DNA of 64,000 nucleotides from JBKQVT01 sp963804825 (lineage in GTDB: Bacteria > Planctomycetota > Planctomycetia > Pirellulales > Thermoguttaceae). The notes under the pieces are model-generated. The model searched no databases, was not told where the DNA came from, and saw only the letters and a program-made list of their open reading frames with translations. Shown here piece by piece: positions 43,354 to 51,947 of this stretch. The stretch spans positions 186,001 to 250,000 of the forward strand of contig CAWDRV010000002.1 of NCBI GenBank assembly GCA_963804825.1, given 5' to 3'. The position numbers were made by a program, and so were the translations under genes. Numbering within the stretch: the first letter of the stretch is position 1; each line of letters opens with the position of its first letter.

Positions 43354-44730
43354 ATGAAAAAGACGCTGTTGCTCGGAGTTGGACTGGCCTTGGCCGCCGG
43401 CCTGGGTTTCGTCGCGGCCGCACGCGCCGAACCGCTGAACCTCGCCCAGGTCTCCGGCGACGCCAAGTGGGTCGGCCACCTCGACGTCGATGCCCTGCGG
43501 GCGTCCACCGTCGTCAACAAGGCCTGGAAGAAGGGCCTCGAAATCCGCAAGGACGCCCAGGCCCGCTTGGACAAGCTCCGCGAAAAGATCGGCATGGACA
43601 TCACCAAGGACGTTCATGGGGTCACCGCCTACGGCAAGGAGCCCGGCAAGGAAACCGGCGTGCTGATCGTCCACGCCAAGCTCGACCAGAAGTTCCTCTT
43701 GGACAAGGCCGAGAAGGCCCCGGACCACAAGGTCGAGAAGTTCGGCGCGTACGACTTGCACAGTTGGACCGCGAAGCACCACGGAAAGACCCGAACCGTC
43801 TGGGGCGCCTTCTACAAGTCGGACCGGCTGGTGTTCGCCAGCGGCATGGACGAGTTGAAAGACGCGTTGCAAGTGCTGGAGGGCAAGTCGCCCGGCGCCG
43901 GCGATTCGCCGCTGCATGGAGACGTCAAGCCCGGCACGACGCTGCTGTTCAGGGCCACCGGGCTGCGCAAGTTTGACCTGTCCAAAAAGTGCCCGTTTGC
44001 AAAATACGTCGAGGCGTTCCGGTTCAGCATGGGCGAGAACGACGGCAAGTCGTTCTTCTCCGCGAAGGTCGTCGCCAAGAATGAGGAAGCCGCCGAGGAC
44101 CTCGGCGAGGTTGTCGAAGGCTTCAAGGCGCTCGCCGATTTGCACGTCGGCGACGACGCGAAGGCGAAGAAGCTGGTCGATGCCCTGCACGTCACGACAC
44201 ACGGCAAGGCGTTGAGCATCCATTGGACGGCCTCGGCCAACGAGGTCTGGAACATGGTCGAGAAGCACGCCAAGTGGCTGGCCGAGCACCACGGGATGAT
44301 GGGCTGGCCGGGACACAAGCCTGCGCCAGGGAAGCAGGGTGGGACGACCACGGCCCGGGTGGGGAATTTGAACCTTACGCCGGAGCAGCAGACCAAATTC
44401 GCCGATCTCAGGAAGGAGTACGATCCGAAGTTCAAAAGCGCGGCGGACAAGATAGAGAGTATTCCGACCGTGGACCAGAAGAAGGCCCGCGACGAGGCAG
44501 CCAAGACGGCCCAAGCCGCCGGCAAGCACGGCAAGGAGGTGTGGGACGCGATCCAGGCGGCGATGAAGCTTACCGACGAGCAGAAGGCCAAGATGTCCGA
44601 CGCCCAGAAGGGGATGGGAGCCTTGTTTAAGGAGTTCGGTGAAAAGTTTCGTGCCTTCCTGACGCCCGAGCAGCAAAAGAAGCTGCCGAAGTGGCCGGCC
44701 ATGGAAGAAAAGAAACCCGAAAGCAAGTAG
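43354..44730 (+). CDS. Exported protein with C-terminal LTxxQ (Spy/CpxP-like) helices
   Basis: 458 residues with signal peptide MKKTLLLGVGLALAAGLGFV. Residues ~30-310 are a mixed alpha/beta domain (DAKWVGHLDVDALRASTVVN, VHGVTAYGKEPGKETGVLIV, VWGAFYKSDRLVFASGMDEL) of a type common in planctomycetes with unknown role. Residues ~345-450 hold LNLTPEQQTKFADLRKEYDP, KLTDEQKAKMSDAQK and AFLTPEQQKKL, repeated LTxxQ motifs as in periplasmic metal/stress chaperones. Shine-Dalgarno GAGGTG precedes the ATG, and TATAAT-like bases at ~43299 may be the -10. The stop codon is shared with the start of a MITE-like element. Confidence 0.72.
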   Translation: MKKTLLLGVGLALAAGLGFVAAARAEPLNLAQVSGDAKWVGHLDVDALRASTVVNKAWKKGLEIRKDAQARLDKLREKIGMDITKDVHGVTAYGKEPGKETGVLIVHAKLDQKFLLDKAEKAPDHKVEKFGAYDLHSWTAKHHGKTRTVWGAFYKSDRLVFASGMDELKDALQVLEGKSPGAGDSPLHGDVKPGTTLLFRATGLRKFDLSKKCPFAKYVEAFRFSMGENDGKSFFSAKVVAKNEEAAEDLGEVVEGFKALADLHVGDDAKAKKLVDALHVTTHGKALSIHWTASANEVWNMVEKHAKWLAEHHGMMGWPGHKPAPGKQGGTTTARVGNLNLTPEQQTKFADLRKEYDPKFKSAADKIESIPTVDQKKARDEAAKTAQAAGKHGKEVWDAIQAAMKLTDEQKAKMSDAQKGMGALFKEFGEKFRAFLTPEQQKKLPKWPAMEEKKPESK

Positions 44731-44861
44731 TTTCTGTTGGGGCAAAACACGGTAGGGTGGGTCGAGCGCAACGACACCCACCACCTACGTTTCGGCCGTA
44801 TCCTGGTGGGTCTCGGGACCATGCTGCGCATGGTACCCCTCGACCCACCCTACAAATTTCT
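44729..44861. mobile_element. MITE-like element with AGTTTCTGTTG end (copy 2), right end missing
   Basis: agtttctgttggggcaaaac at its left end and tagggtgggtcgagcgcaac inside, matching copy 1 at 37652. The right arm ctcgacccaccctacaaatt is present, but the outer repeat is lost. Its first two bases are the last two of the upstream TAG stop codon. Confidence 0.7.
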
Positions 44862-44883
44862 CTCCCTCGCTGCACTCGATCCT

Positions 44884-45642
44884 TTACCCTTCGCCCTCCG
44901 GGCGGACCTGCACCTGCAACGCGCCCAACATCCGCGTAATGTCCTCTTCTTTCTTCGTGATAAAGGGCACGTTGTCGAGAATGATCGCCCGGCGCTCGTT
45001 GCTGGCCTGCAAAATCAGCCGGCCGGACCGCAGCAGCAGATACTCGAAGATGTCGTTGATCTCCTTGTCGATCCGCAGGTTCGGGGCGGCCAGCCGCTCC
45101 AGGTTGCTCAAGAAACCATGATGATGGAGGAGTTCGTTGGGCCGGACTTCCCAGTAGTCGAAACGCACCGCCAGCAAGACCGCCAGCAGGATCGCCCCCA
45201 GAATGACGGCCACGGCCCAGTAAAAGGTCGCATTGGCCAGCGGACGAAACGCGTCCAAGAGGTGGGTGATCTTCGGCCATAGTTCCGGCCGGAACGTGAA
45301 CAGCAGCACCAGGCCCATCACCACCGCGGCCACGAAGAAAAACAGCGTCAGCGAGGTCGTCCTCGGAAAATCGAAGGCCAAAATCACCAGGTTGACGGCC
45401 AGCAGCCCCAGGAACAGAATCGAAATGACGGCGGCCGCCCTGTTGTGCGGGTCCAAGGGCTGCGAGAAGAACGCCATCCAGATCGCCGCTACCACGGCGG
45501 CCAGGAAGACCGGGTAAAGGAAGACGACCTTCGGATAGGACACCAGGAAGACCCGCTCGGGGACCTCGGTCGATGACCGCCGCGCGGAGTTAGACAGGAG
45601 TCCTCCGCCCGATTCAGCGTCGTGGCTGGATGATGCCGACAT
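44884..45642 (-). CDS. Four-helix membrane protein with C-terminal PH-like domain
   Basis: 252 residues from ATG 45642, which has AAAGGAAAA upstream. Four hydrophobic helices (VVFLYPVFLAAVVAAIWMAF, AVISILFLGLLAVNLVILAF, LTLFFFVAAVVMGLVLLFTF, FYWAVAVILGAILLAVLLAV) are followed by a soluble C-terminal domain (DYWEVRPNELLHHHGFLSNL, ERLAAPNLRIDKEINDIFEY) ending in VPFITKKEEDITRMLGALQV. The tail resembles bacterial PH (YdbT/YdbS-like) domains. Function unknown, envelope location likely. Confidence 0.7.
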   Translation of the reverse strand: MSASSSHDAESGGGLLSNSARRSSTEVPERVFLVSYPKVVFLYPVFLAAVVAAIWMAFFSQPLDPHNRAAAVISILFLGLLAVNLVILAFDFPRTTSLTLFFFVAAVVMGLVLLFTFRPELWPKITHLLDAFRPLANATFYWAVAVILGAILLAVLLAVRFDYWEVRPNELLHHHGFLSNLERLAAPNLRIDKEINDIFEYLLLRSGRLILQASNERRAIILDNVPFITKKEEDITRMLGALQVQVRPEGEG

Positions 45643-45712
45643 GGTTTTTTCCTTTCGAATGGGTGTCAGCGATTGTGAATCCCTTGGCGCCGTTTTCGGC
45701 GGGCGATGTCCA

Positions 45713-46069
45713 TTACATGCTCTCGGTGGCGCACGGCAAATGATGGGCCGGGCAATGCGAGCAATCGCCGCGGCCGCTCCCTTCCACCGATGGCACGACT
45801 TCGAGCCGTCGGCTGTCGATCGTCGCCGGGCCGCGATCGGCCGGCACGTCCGACTCGTCTTTGATCTTGGCCACGACATGCCAGGCTGTCCCCGGGTGGT
45901 CCATGTGCTGCTGGTTCAGGCCGCGGACGGCGGCCACCGCCTGCTGGTACGTCAAGAGTTCCCGGGGCGTCTGCTCCCGTGCCCAGGCGAGACATTTCGG
46001 CACGTCCAGCGGCGTCACGGGTTCCCAGCCGTCAGGCCACCAGACCGTCGCCACCAAGTACCCGGCCAT
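45713..46069 (-). CDS. Hypothetical protein
   Basis: 118 residues: MAGYLVATVWWPDGWEPVTP, LDVPKCLAWAREQTPRELLT, YQQAVAAVRGLNQQHMDHPG, TAWHVVAKIKDESDVPADRG, with a C-terminal Cys/His cluster GDCSHCPAHHLPC that could bind a metal. A strong AGGAGGAG precedes the ATG, which supports real translation. I do not recognise the family. Confidence 0.6.
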   Translation of the reverse strand: MAGYLVATVWWPDGWEPVTPLDVPKCLAWAREQTPRELLTYQQAVAAVRGLNQQHMDHPGTAWHVVAKIKDESDVPADRGPATIDSRRLEVVPSVEGSGRGDCSHCPAHHLPCATESM

Positions 46070-46175
46070 GCTAAACTCCTCCTGCGGGGACTTTTCCCCG
46101 CGTGCCTGTCCGCGTCAGTCGCCCCCTTGGCAGCAATCTAACACGTATTATTCCCTGGAGCAAGACACCCCGTGA

Positions 46176-46502
46176 GTGCAACATCGCCTGCTTCCCGGGC
46201 TGGATTGGGTGGCCTATGGCGGCATGAAGTTGTGGGGAGCGGTCTTCCTGCCGGTTGCCGCCGGCCGCGTCTGCCCGTATGATTCTCTGCAAGACATTCC
46301 CGCGACCGTGCCCGTGGTCTTCATGACGGGCTCGGCCGATCCACATGCCCGGCTCCCGGAAGTGACGGCGATGTACAAGCGGATCCAGTCGCACGCGAAA
46401 TTGGTCGTCTTCGAGGGTGCGGGGCATAAACCGTTGGATCGGTACGATCGGCAGCTTTTTCGGGCGACGCTGGTGGAATTTCTGACGCCCGCCAAGCAGT
46501 AA
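46176..46502 (+). pseudogene. Fragment of an alpha/beta hydrolase
   Basis: 108 codons read as the C-terminal third of an alpha/beta hydrolase: VPVVFMTGSADPHARLPEVT with the acid-residue region, and KLVVFEGAGHKPLDRYDRQL with the catalytic His. The nucleophile elbow and N-terminus are absent in all upstream frames that I can read, and no good start signal is present. A truncated remnant is the simplest reading. A small stand-alone protein is the alternative. Confidence 0.5.
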
Positions 46503-46536
46503 CCCGGCATCAACCTGGCGAGAAGGAGACTCTGTT

Positions 46537-47265
46537 ATGAGAAGACTTGTTCTTTTGACCGTCCTATCAAGTTGGTTTTTTGCGCCGGTGGGATTCACGC
46601 TGGCGGCCGGTCCGACGACCCAAGTGACCGCGGAGGAAGCCATTCAGCGCCTGACGGCAGGCAACGCGCGGTTCGTAGAAGGCAAGAACGCCCATCCGAA
46701 TGCCGATCCGGCCCGGCGGACCGAGACCGGCACGCGCGGACAGCAGCCGTTTGTCACGATCCTTGGCTGCTCCGATTCGCGCGTGCCCCTGGAGACCGTG
46801 TTCGATCAAGGGATTGGCGACATTTTCGCCGTCCGGGTGGCCGGCAACGTCTGCGAAGGCGATGAGATGGCCTCCCTCGAGTACGGCGTGAACCAACTGG
46901 GGACGCACGTGCTGGTCGTCCTGGGCCACACCGATTGCGGCGCCGTGACCGCGGCGGTCACCGGCGCGGAAGTGCACGGCCACATGAGGGAACTGGTGGG
47001 CAAGATCACCCCCGCCGTCGCTAAGGCCCAGGCCAGCCACCCCGGGCTTCACGGCAAGGATCTCGTGCCGGCGGCCACCGAGGCGAACGTGTGGCAGTCG
47101 ATCGAAGATCTGGTCCTACACAGCCCCATGACGCGACGTCACATCGAGTCCGGCAAGGTGAAGGTGATCGGCGCGATCTACGACGTGAAAACCGGGAAGG
47201 TCCAATGGCTCGGCGAGCACCCCAAGCAGAGGAAGTTGCTCGAACGGGGCCAATCGAGCAAGTGA
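46537..47265 (+). CDS. Exported beta-class carbonic anhydrase
   Basis: 242 residues. The N-terminus MRRLVLLTVLSSWFFAPVGF, TLAAG is a signal peptide, so the enzyme is periplasmic or outer. Zinc site: TILGCSDSRVPLE (Cys and Asp) and VLGHTDCGAVTAAV (His and Cys), with VRVAGNVCEGDEMASLEYGV between. Interconverts CO2 and bicarbonate. The Shine-Dalgarno AGAAGGAG is clear. Neighbours are unrelated. Confidence 0.93.
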   Translation: MRRLVLLTVLSSWFFAPVGFTLAAGPTTQVTAEEAIQRLTAGNARFVEGKNAHPNADPARRTETGTRGQQPFVTILGCSDSRVPLETVFDQGIGDIFAVRVAGNVCEGDEMASLEYGVNQLGTHVLVVLGHTDCGAVTAAVTGAEVHGHMRELVGKITPAVAKAQASHPGLHGKDLVPAATEANVWQSIEDLVLHSPMTRRHIESGKVKVIGAIYDVKTGKVQWLGEHPKQRKLLERGQSSK

Positions 47266-47425
47266 GCAGGATCGGACGCCCGCGCGACGCCGGGTGCCCC
47301 CTCGACCCTAGGAGTTCCCGATGGAATTGCGGATTTTTTCCTAGAATGACTTGGCAAGAATCCGCTCCACGCCTAGGATTAGGTAGGTCACGGCCCGTGC
47401 TTGGCGAAAAACCCGGGGAAGTGCG

Positions 47426-49060
47426 ATGAAAGCCGCCGAACTGTTCGTCCGCTGCTTGGAAAATGAGGGGGTCCAATACGTTTTCGGCATCCCCGGCGAG
47501 GAAAATATCGACATTATGGACGTCCTGCTGGACAGTCCCATCCGGTTCATCACCACCCGCCATGAACAGGGCGCCGCCTTCATGGCCGACGTGTACGGCC
47601 GGCTGACGGGCAGGGCGGGGGTGTGCCTGGCGACGCTGGGGCCCGGCGCCACGAACCTCGTCACCGGCGTGGCCGACGCCAACATGGACCGGGCGCCGCT
47701 GGTGGCGATTTCGGGCCAGGCCGCCACCACGCGGATGCACAAAGAGAGCCACCAGGCGCTCGACCTGGTCAACCTGTTCGCGCCCATCTCGAAGTTCCAT
47801 ACCCAGATCGTGCACCCGGAAACGATCCCCGAGGTGGTTCGCAAGGCCTTCAAACAGGCGGAGATCGAGAAGCCGGGCGTGGGATTCATCGACTTCCCCG
47901 AGGACGTTGCCCGGATGAACGTCGAGGGCAAGACGCCGTTGCGGGTGCAGCGGCCGATCCAGTCGGTGCCGCCGCCGCAAAAGATCCGCCAGGCGGCCGA
48001 CATCATTTCCAACGCCCGCTACCCGCTCATCATGGCCGGCAACGGCGTGATCCGCGCCCGGGCCTCCGCCAAGCTGATGCGTTTCGCCGAGAAGCTGCAC
48101 ATCCCCGTGGCCTCGACCTTCATGGCCAAGGGCGTGATCCCCTTCTCGCATTGCGTTTGGCTCGGCGCGGTGGGGATGCGGGCGCACGATTACGTGGGCT
48201 GCGGCTTCGACCGCGCCGACGTGATCATCTGCGTCGGCTACGACATGGTCGAGTATCCGCCCGCCCTGTGGCATCCGACGAAGGACCGGCAGATCGTCCA
48301 CATCGATTCCATGCCGGCCGAGGTGGATGAGCACTACATCGTGGCCTGCGGCGTGCTGGGCGACATCGGCGTTTCCCTGGACGCCGTCCTGGCCGAGACC
48401 CGGCCCCAGGAGCACTATCCGGCCGCCGGCTTGTGGCAGGCGATCATGAACGAATTGTGCGAGTATGCCGACGACGACGCCTGCCCGATGAAACCCCAGC
48501 GGATCGTCTGGGACTTGCAGCGGGCGCTGGCCGCCGATTGCAACGTCGTTTGCGACGTGGGCGCGCACAAGGTCTGGATGGCCCGGCTTTATCAACCGGA
48601 GCGGCCCAACTCGTGCATCATCTCGAACGGCTTCGCGGCGATGGGGATCGGCGTGCCCGGCGCGATCGCGGCCAAGCTCGCCTTTCCCGACCGGCCGGCC
48701 GTGACCGTCACCGGCGACGCCGGCTTCATGATGAATTCGCAGGAGATCGAGACGGCCTTGCGCATCGGCACGCCGATCGTGATCGTGATTTGGAACGACA
48801 ACGGCTACGGGCTGATCGAATGGCACCAACTGCGCGAGTTCGGCCGGCCGGCCTATGTCCGCCTCGGCAATCCCGACTTCGTGAAGTATGCCGAGAGTTT
48901 CGGGGCGAAGGGCTATCGGGTCCGGGCCGCCGACGAGTTGCGGCCGATCTTGCAGCAGGCCCTGGCCGACAATACGGTCGCGGTGATCGACTGCCCGGTG
49001 GATTATGCCGAGAACATGAAGCTGACGGAGAAGCTCAGCAAAATGGTGTGCCCGGTGTGA
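47426..49060 (+). CDS. Acetolactate synthase-type ThDP enzyme
   Basis: 544 residues. N-terminal PYR domain YVFGIPGEENIDIMDVLLDS and TTRHEQGAAFMADVYGRLTG with the conserved catalytic Glu, LATLGPGATNLVTGVADANM, and a C-terminal ThDP site VTVTGDAGFMMNSQEIETAL plus VIWNDNGYGLIEW. Closest in feel to catabolic AlsS and related proteins that do not need a regulatory subunit. Followed after 26 nt by an aldehyde dehydrogenase, likely cotranscribed. Substrate could be pyruvate or a related 2-oxo acid. The pair may handle the aldehyde made by the first enzyme (inference). Confidence 0.88.
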   Translation: MKAAELFVRCLENEGVQYVFGIPGEENIDIMDVLLDSPIRFITTRHEQGAAFMADVYGRLTGRAGVCLATLGPGATNLVTGVADANMDRAPLVAISGQAATTRMHKESHQALDLVNLFAPISKFHTQIVHPETIPEVVRKAFKQAEIEKPGVGFIDFPEDVARMNVEGKTPLRVQRPIQSVPPPQKIRQAADIISNARYPLIMAGNGVIRARASAKLMRFAEKLHIPVASTFMAKGVIPFSHCVWLGAVGMRAHDYVGCGFDRADVIICVGYDMVEYPPALWHPTKDRQIVHIDSMPAEVDEHYIVACGVLGDIGVSLDAVLAETRPQEHYPAAGLWQAIMNELCEYADDDACPMKPQRIVWDLQRALAADCNVVCDVGAHKVWMARLYQPERPNSCIISNGFAAMGIGVPGAIAAKLAFPDRPAVTVTGDAGFMMNSQEIETALRIGTPIVIVIWNDNGYGLIEWHQLREFGRPAYVRLGNPDFVKYAESFGAKGYRVRAADELRPILQQALADNTVAVIDCPVDYAENMKLTEKLSKMVCPV

Positions 49061-49086
49061 GACGGCGCCTTGCGGAGTAAGATCAA

Positions 49087-50527
49087 ATGCCAGAGCACTT
49101 TCCGCTGTTGGTTCCCGGGGCTGAGGCCGAGGGAAAGAACGTCGAGGTCTTCGCGCCCTTCGACCGCTCGCTGATCGCCACGGTCGGCTGCGCTGGGCCG
49201 GCCGGCATCGAGCGGGCCTTGCAGACCGCCTACGCGCTGTTCCGCGACCGCGATCGTTGGCTCACCCCGGCCCAACGCATCGACATCCTCGGGCGCGCGG
49301 CCGTGCTGATGCAAGCAGCGCCGCGAGGAGTTGGCGGTCGAGGCCGCCCGCGAAGGCGGAAAACCCCTGGTCGATTCGCTCGTCGAGGTGGATCGGGCGA
49401 TCGACGGCGTCCGGCTTTGCGTCCAGTGCCTCCGCACCCAGGGCGGCCGCGAGATCCCGATGGGCCTGAACGCCGCCTCGGCCGGGCGGCTTGCCTTCAC
49501 GCGGCACGAGCCGGTGGGCGTCGTGGTGGCCTTCAGCGCGTTTAATCACCCGCTGAACCTGATCGTCCACCAGGTTGGTCCGGCGGTGGCGGCCGGCTGC
49601 CCGGTGATCGTGAAGCCGGCCAAGGCGGCCCCGCTGTCGTGCTGGCGGTTCGTCGGGATCCTCCGCGAGGCCGGCTTGCCCGAGGAGTGGTGCCAGCCGC
49701 TGTTGACCGGCGACGACGATCTGAACCGCCAGTTGGCCGGCGACGGCCGCGTCGGGTTTTTCAGTTTCATCGGCAGCGGGCGCGTGGGCTGGATGCTGCG
49801 GTCGCAGTTGGCGCCCGGCACGCGATGTTCGCTGGAGCATGGCGGCGTGGCCCCGGTCGTGGTCGCGGCCGACGCCGATTTCGGCGCCATGATTCCGCTG
49901 TTGCTGAAGGGCGGGTTTTATCACGCCGGCCAGGTCTGCGTGTCCGTGCAGCGGGTCTTTGCCGCCCGGCCGATCGCCGACCGCGTGGCCGACGCCCTTG
50001 CCGACCAGGCCCGAGAACTGAACGTGGGCGATCCGACGCTGCCCGAGACGCAAGTCGGCCCGTTGATCCGGCCATCCGAGGTCCAGCGCGTGGGGCAGTG
50101 GGTGGACGAGGCGGTCCACGGCGGGGCGCGGTTGCGGTGCGGCGGACGCCCGTTGGGCTCGACGTGCTATGCCCCCACCGTGCTCTTTAACCCGCCGGCC
50201 GATTCCCGCGTGATGACCCGCGAGGTTTTCGGCCCGGTGGTCTGCGTGGTCGCGTGCGACGGGCTGGACGAGGCCGTGGAGCGGGCCAATTCGCTGCCCT
50301 TTGCGTTTCAAGCGGCGGTGTTCACCCGCGACCTGGATACGGCCTTGCGGGCGGCCCGGCGCCTGGACGCCTCGGCCGTCATGGTCAACGACCACACGGC
50401 CTTCCGCGTCGATTGGATGCCCTTTGCCGGTTTGCGGGAATCGGGCTTGGGAATCGGCGGCATTCCCTATACGATGGAGGATATGCAGATCGAAAAGCTC
50501 GTCGTGATTCGCTCCCAGGAGCTTTGA
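49087..50527 (+). CDS. NAD(P)-dependent aldehyde dehydrogenase, one frameshift
   Basis: About 480 residues. The start MPEHFPLLVPGAEAEGKNVE and DRWLTPAQRIDILGRAAVLM are in one frame and the rest in another after an extra base near 49311 (REELAVEAAREGGKPLVDSL). Motifs: AFNHPLNLIVHQVGPAVAAG, VIVKPAKAAPLSCWRF, SFIGSGRVGWMLRS, SLEHGGVAPVVV with the general-base Glu, GGFYHAGQVCVSVQRVF with the catalytic Cys, and REVFGPVVCVV. A medium-chain non-acylating ALDH of the lactaldehyde/succinic-semialdehyde type. Linked to the acetolactate synthase-like gene. Confidence 0.88.
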
Positions 50528-50552
50528 GCATGGGGACTTGACTGCTGTGAGT

Positions 50553-50571
50553 CTTGTACGTATATTGTACA
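50553..50571 (+). promoter_or_regulatory. Candidate operator/promoter of brnTA
   Basis: TGTAC (50555-50559) and GTACA (50567-50571) form an inverted repeat around gtatatt, ending 1 nt before the brnT ATG. The site overlaps a TATATT hexamer. BrnA/BrnTA complexes are known to repress their own promoter, so this palindrome is the natural operator. Confidence 0.55.
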
Positions 50572-50572
50572 T

Positions 50573-50857
50573 ATGAACGGAATCGAATTCGCCTGGGACG
50601 AAAAGAAGGCCCGGATCAACCGGCGGAAGCATGGTGTGTCTTTTGAGGAGGCGACGACGGCCTTTTATGATGAGAAGGCCAAGGTTTTCTTTGACCCCGA
50701 CCACAGCGGGGAGGAAGATCGTTTCATCCTGCTTGGCATCAGCTTCGGCCTTCGCGTTTTGGTCGTGTGTCATTGCTATCGAGAAAGCAGTATGGTGATT
50801 CGGATCATTTCGGCGCGAAAAGCCGACACACATGAGCAAGAGGACTACTGGAGTTGA
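50573..50857 (+). CDS. brnT: BrnT-family toxin (RelE-fold ribonuclease)
   Basis: 94 residues: FAWDEKKARINRRKHGVSFE, EATTAFYDE, FILLGISFGLRVLVVCHCYR, MVIRIISARKADTHEQEDYW. These match BrnT (DUF4258-like RelE fold) with the family's Lys-X-n-Arg and SARKA...E motifs. It cleaves mRNA when free. Antitoxin start lies 26 nt before this stop. Confidence 0.92.
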   Translation: MNGIEFAWDEKKARINRRKHGVSFEEATTAFYDEKAKVFFDPDHSGEEDRFILLGISFGLRVLVVCHCYRESSMVIRIISARKADTHEQEDYWS

Positions 50858-51083
50858 CGTTATGAGATCGCATTACGACTTTTCCAAAATGAAGGCGCGG
50901 CGGAACCCCTACGTGAAGTCTCTCAAACAACCCGTCACGATTCGCCTCGACCGCGATACTGTGGCTTACTTCAAGGCGCAAGCGGTGAAGACCGGACTGG
51001 CGTATCAGAACCTCATCAATCTCTATCTCCGCGACTGCGCGGTCAACCATCGGGAACTGTCCCTGGAGTGGACACCGCGATGA
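50832..51083 (+). CDS. brnA: BrnA-family antitoxin
   Basis: 83 residues from ATG 50832, or 73 from ATG 50862 (MRSHYDFSKMKARRNPYVKS). The rest, LKQPVTIRLDRDTVAYFKAQ and TGLAYQNLINLYLRDCA, is a ribbon-helix-helix DNA-binding domain. It overlaps brnT, so the two are coupled in the usual toxin-antitoxin order. Confidence 0.9.
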   Translation: MSKRTTGVDVMRSHYDFSKMKARRNPYVKSLKQPVTIRLDRDTVAYFKAQAVKTGLAYQNLINLYLRDCAVNHRELSLEWTPR

Positions 51084-51158
51084 ACGGTCGGGAAACCGGG
51101 CGCGGGAGCCGACGGCACGTCTTAGGCCGTGGACAATGTGCAAGCGGAGGATTTCATC

Positions 51159-51944
51159 GTGAACGGTTTCGGCTCCTTTTTCGGCCGCCACGAATTCGTC
51201 ATTCGCCGGCTGCACTCGATCACCGGCCTGCTGCCGGTCGGCGGCTACCTGGCCTTCCACCTGGTGACCAACGCCGCCGTGATCGACGGAGCGGAAACCT
51301 ACCAGCGGCGGGCCAACCAAATCCACGCCGTCGGACCCACCACGCTCTTCTTCCTCGAATGGTGCCTCGTGCTGCTGCCCATCCTGTTCCATGCCCTGAT
51401 CGGCATCGTGATCGTCCTCCGGGGCAAACGCAACCTGCTGCGCTATCCCTTCGCGGGCAACATCCGCTACACGTTGCAGCGGATCACGGGGGTGGCCGCC
51501 TTCGCGTTCATTCTCTGGCACGTGTTCCAGATGCGCGGCTGGTGCGCGGTCCCTTGGTGGACCGAGCACGTCACCAGGCCGCTGGGCGGGGCCCGGTTCG
51601 ATTACCACAACGCGGCCGAAACCGCCTCCAGGGCGATTTCCAGCTCCGCCTGGGTCATCGCCGCCTACCTGGCGGGCGTCGTCGTCAGCGTGTATCATTT
51701 CGGCAACGGAATCTGGACGGTCGGAACCACCTGGGGCGTTTGGACCAGCCCGGCTGCCCAACAACGCGCCAATTATCCCTGCGCTGCCGTCGGGATCGTC
51801 TTGCTGCTGATCGGTTTGGGGGCCTTGGCGGGTATGCTCCGAGTGCCGGCGGCCAGTGGGACAGGCCAACCCGCCGTTCAACTGGCCGCCCTGGCCGTGA
51901 CCTTCGCCGGAGCGGCCATGCTGGTCTATCGAAGAGGAGTCTAA
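51159..51944 (+). CDS. sdhC: Succinate dehydrogenase cytochrome b subunit (B. subtilis type)
   Basis: About 261 residues from GTG 51159, preferred over an upstream GTG because GCGGAGG lies 9 nt before it. Five helices are visible, with HEFVIRRLHSITGLLPVGGY, LAFHLVTNAAVIDG, LFHALIGIVIVLRGKRNL, ITGVAAFAFILWHVFQMRGW and VYHFGNGIWTVGTTWGVWTS. The His residues in these helices fit two haem b groups. Start of the complex II operon: sdhA follows after 3 nt. Confidence 0.9.
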   Translation: MNGFGSFFGRHEFVIRRLHSITGLLPVGGYLAFHLVTNAAVIDGAETYQRRANQIHAVGPTTLFFLEWCLVLLPILFHALIGIVIVLRGKRNLLRYPFAGNIRYTLQRITGVAAFAFILWHVFQMRGWCAVPWWTEHVTRPLGGARFDYHNAAETASRAISSSAWVIAAYLAGVVVSVYHFGNGIWTVGTTWGVWTSPAAQQRANYPCAAVGIVLLLIGLGALAGMLRVPAASGTGQPAVQLAALAVTFAGAAMLVYRRGV

Positions 51945-51947
51945 ACG

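Noticed and set aside
46176..46502. Complete new small gene before the carbonic anhydrase
   Set aside because: The sequence is only the C-terminal third of an alpha/beta hydrolase with no start signal, so I list it as a pseudogene fragment.
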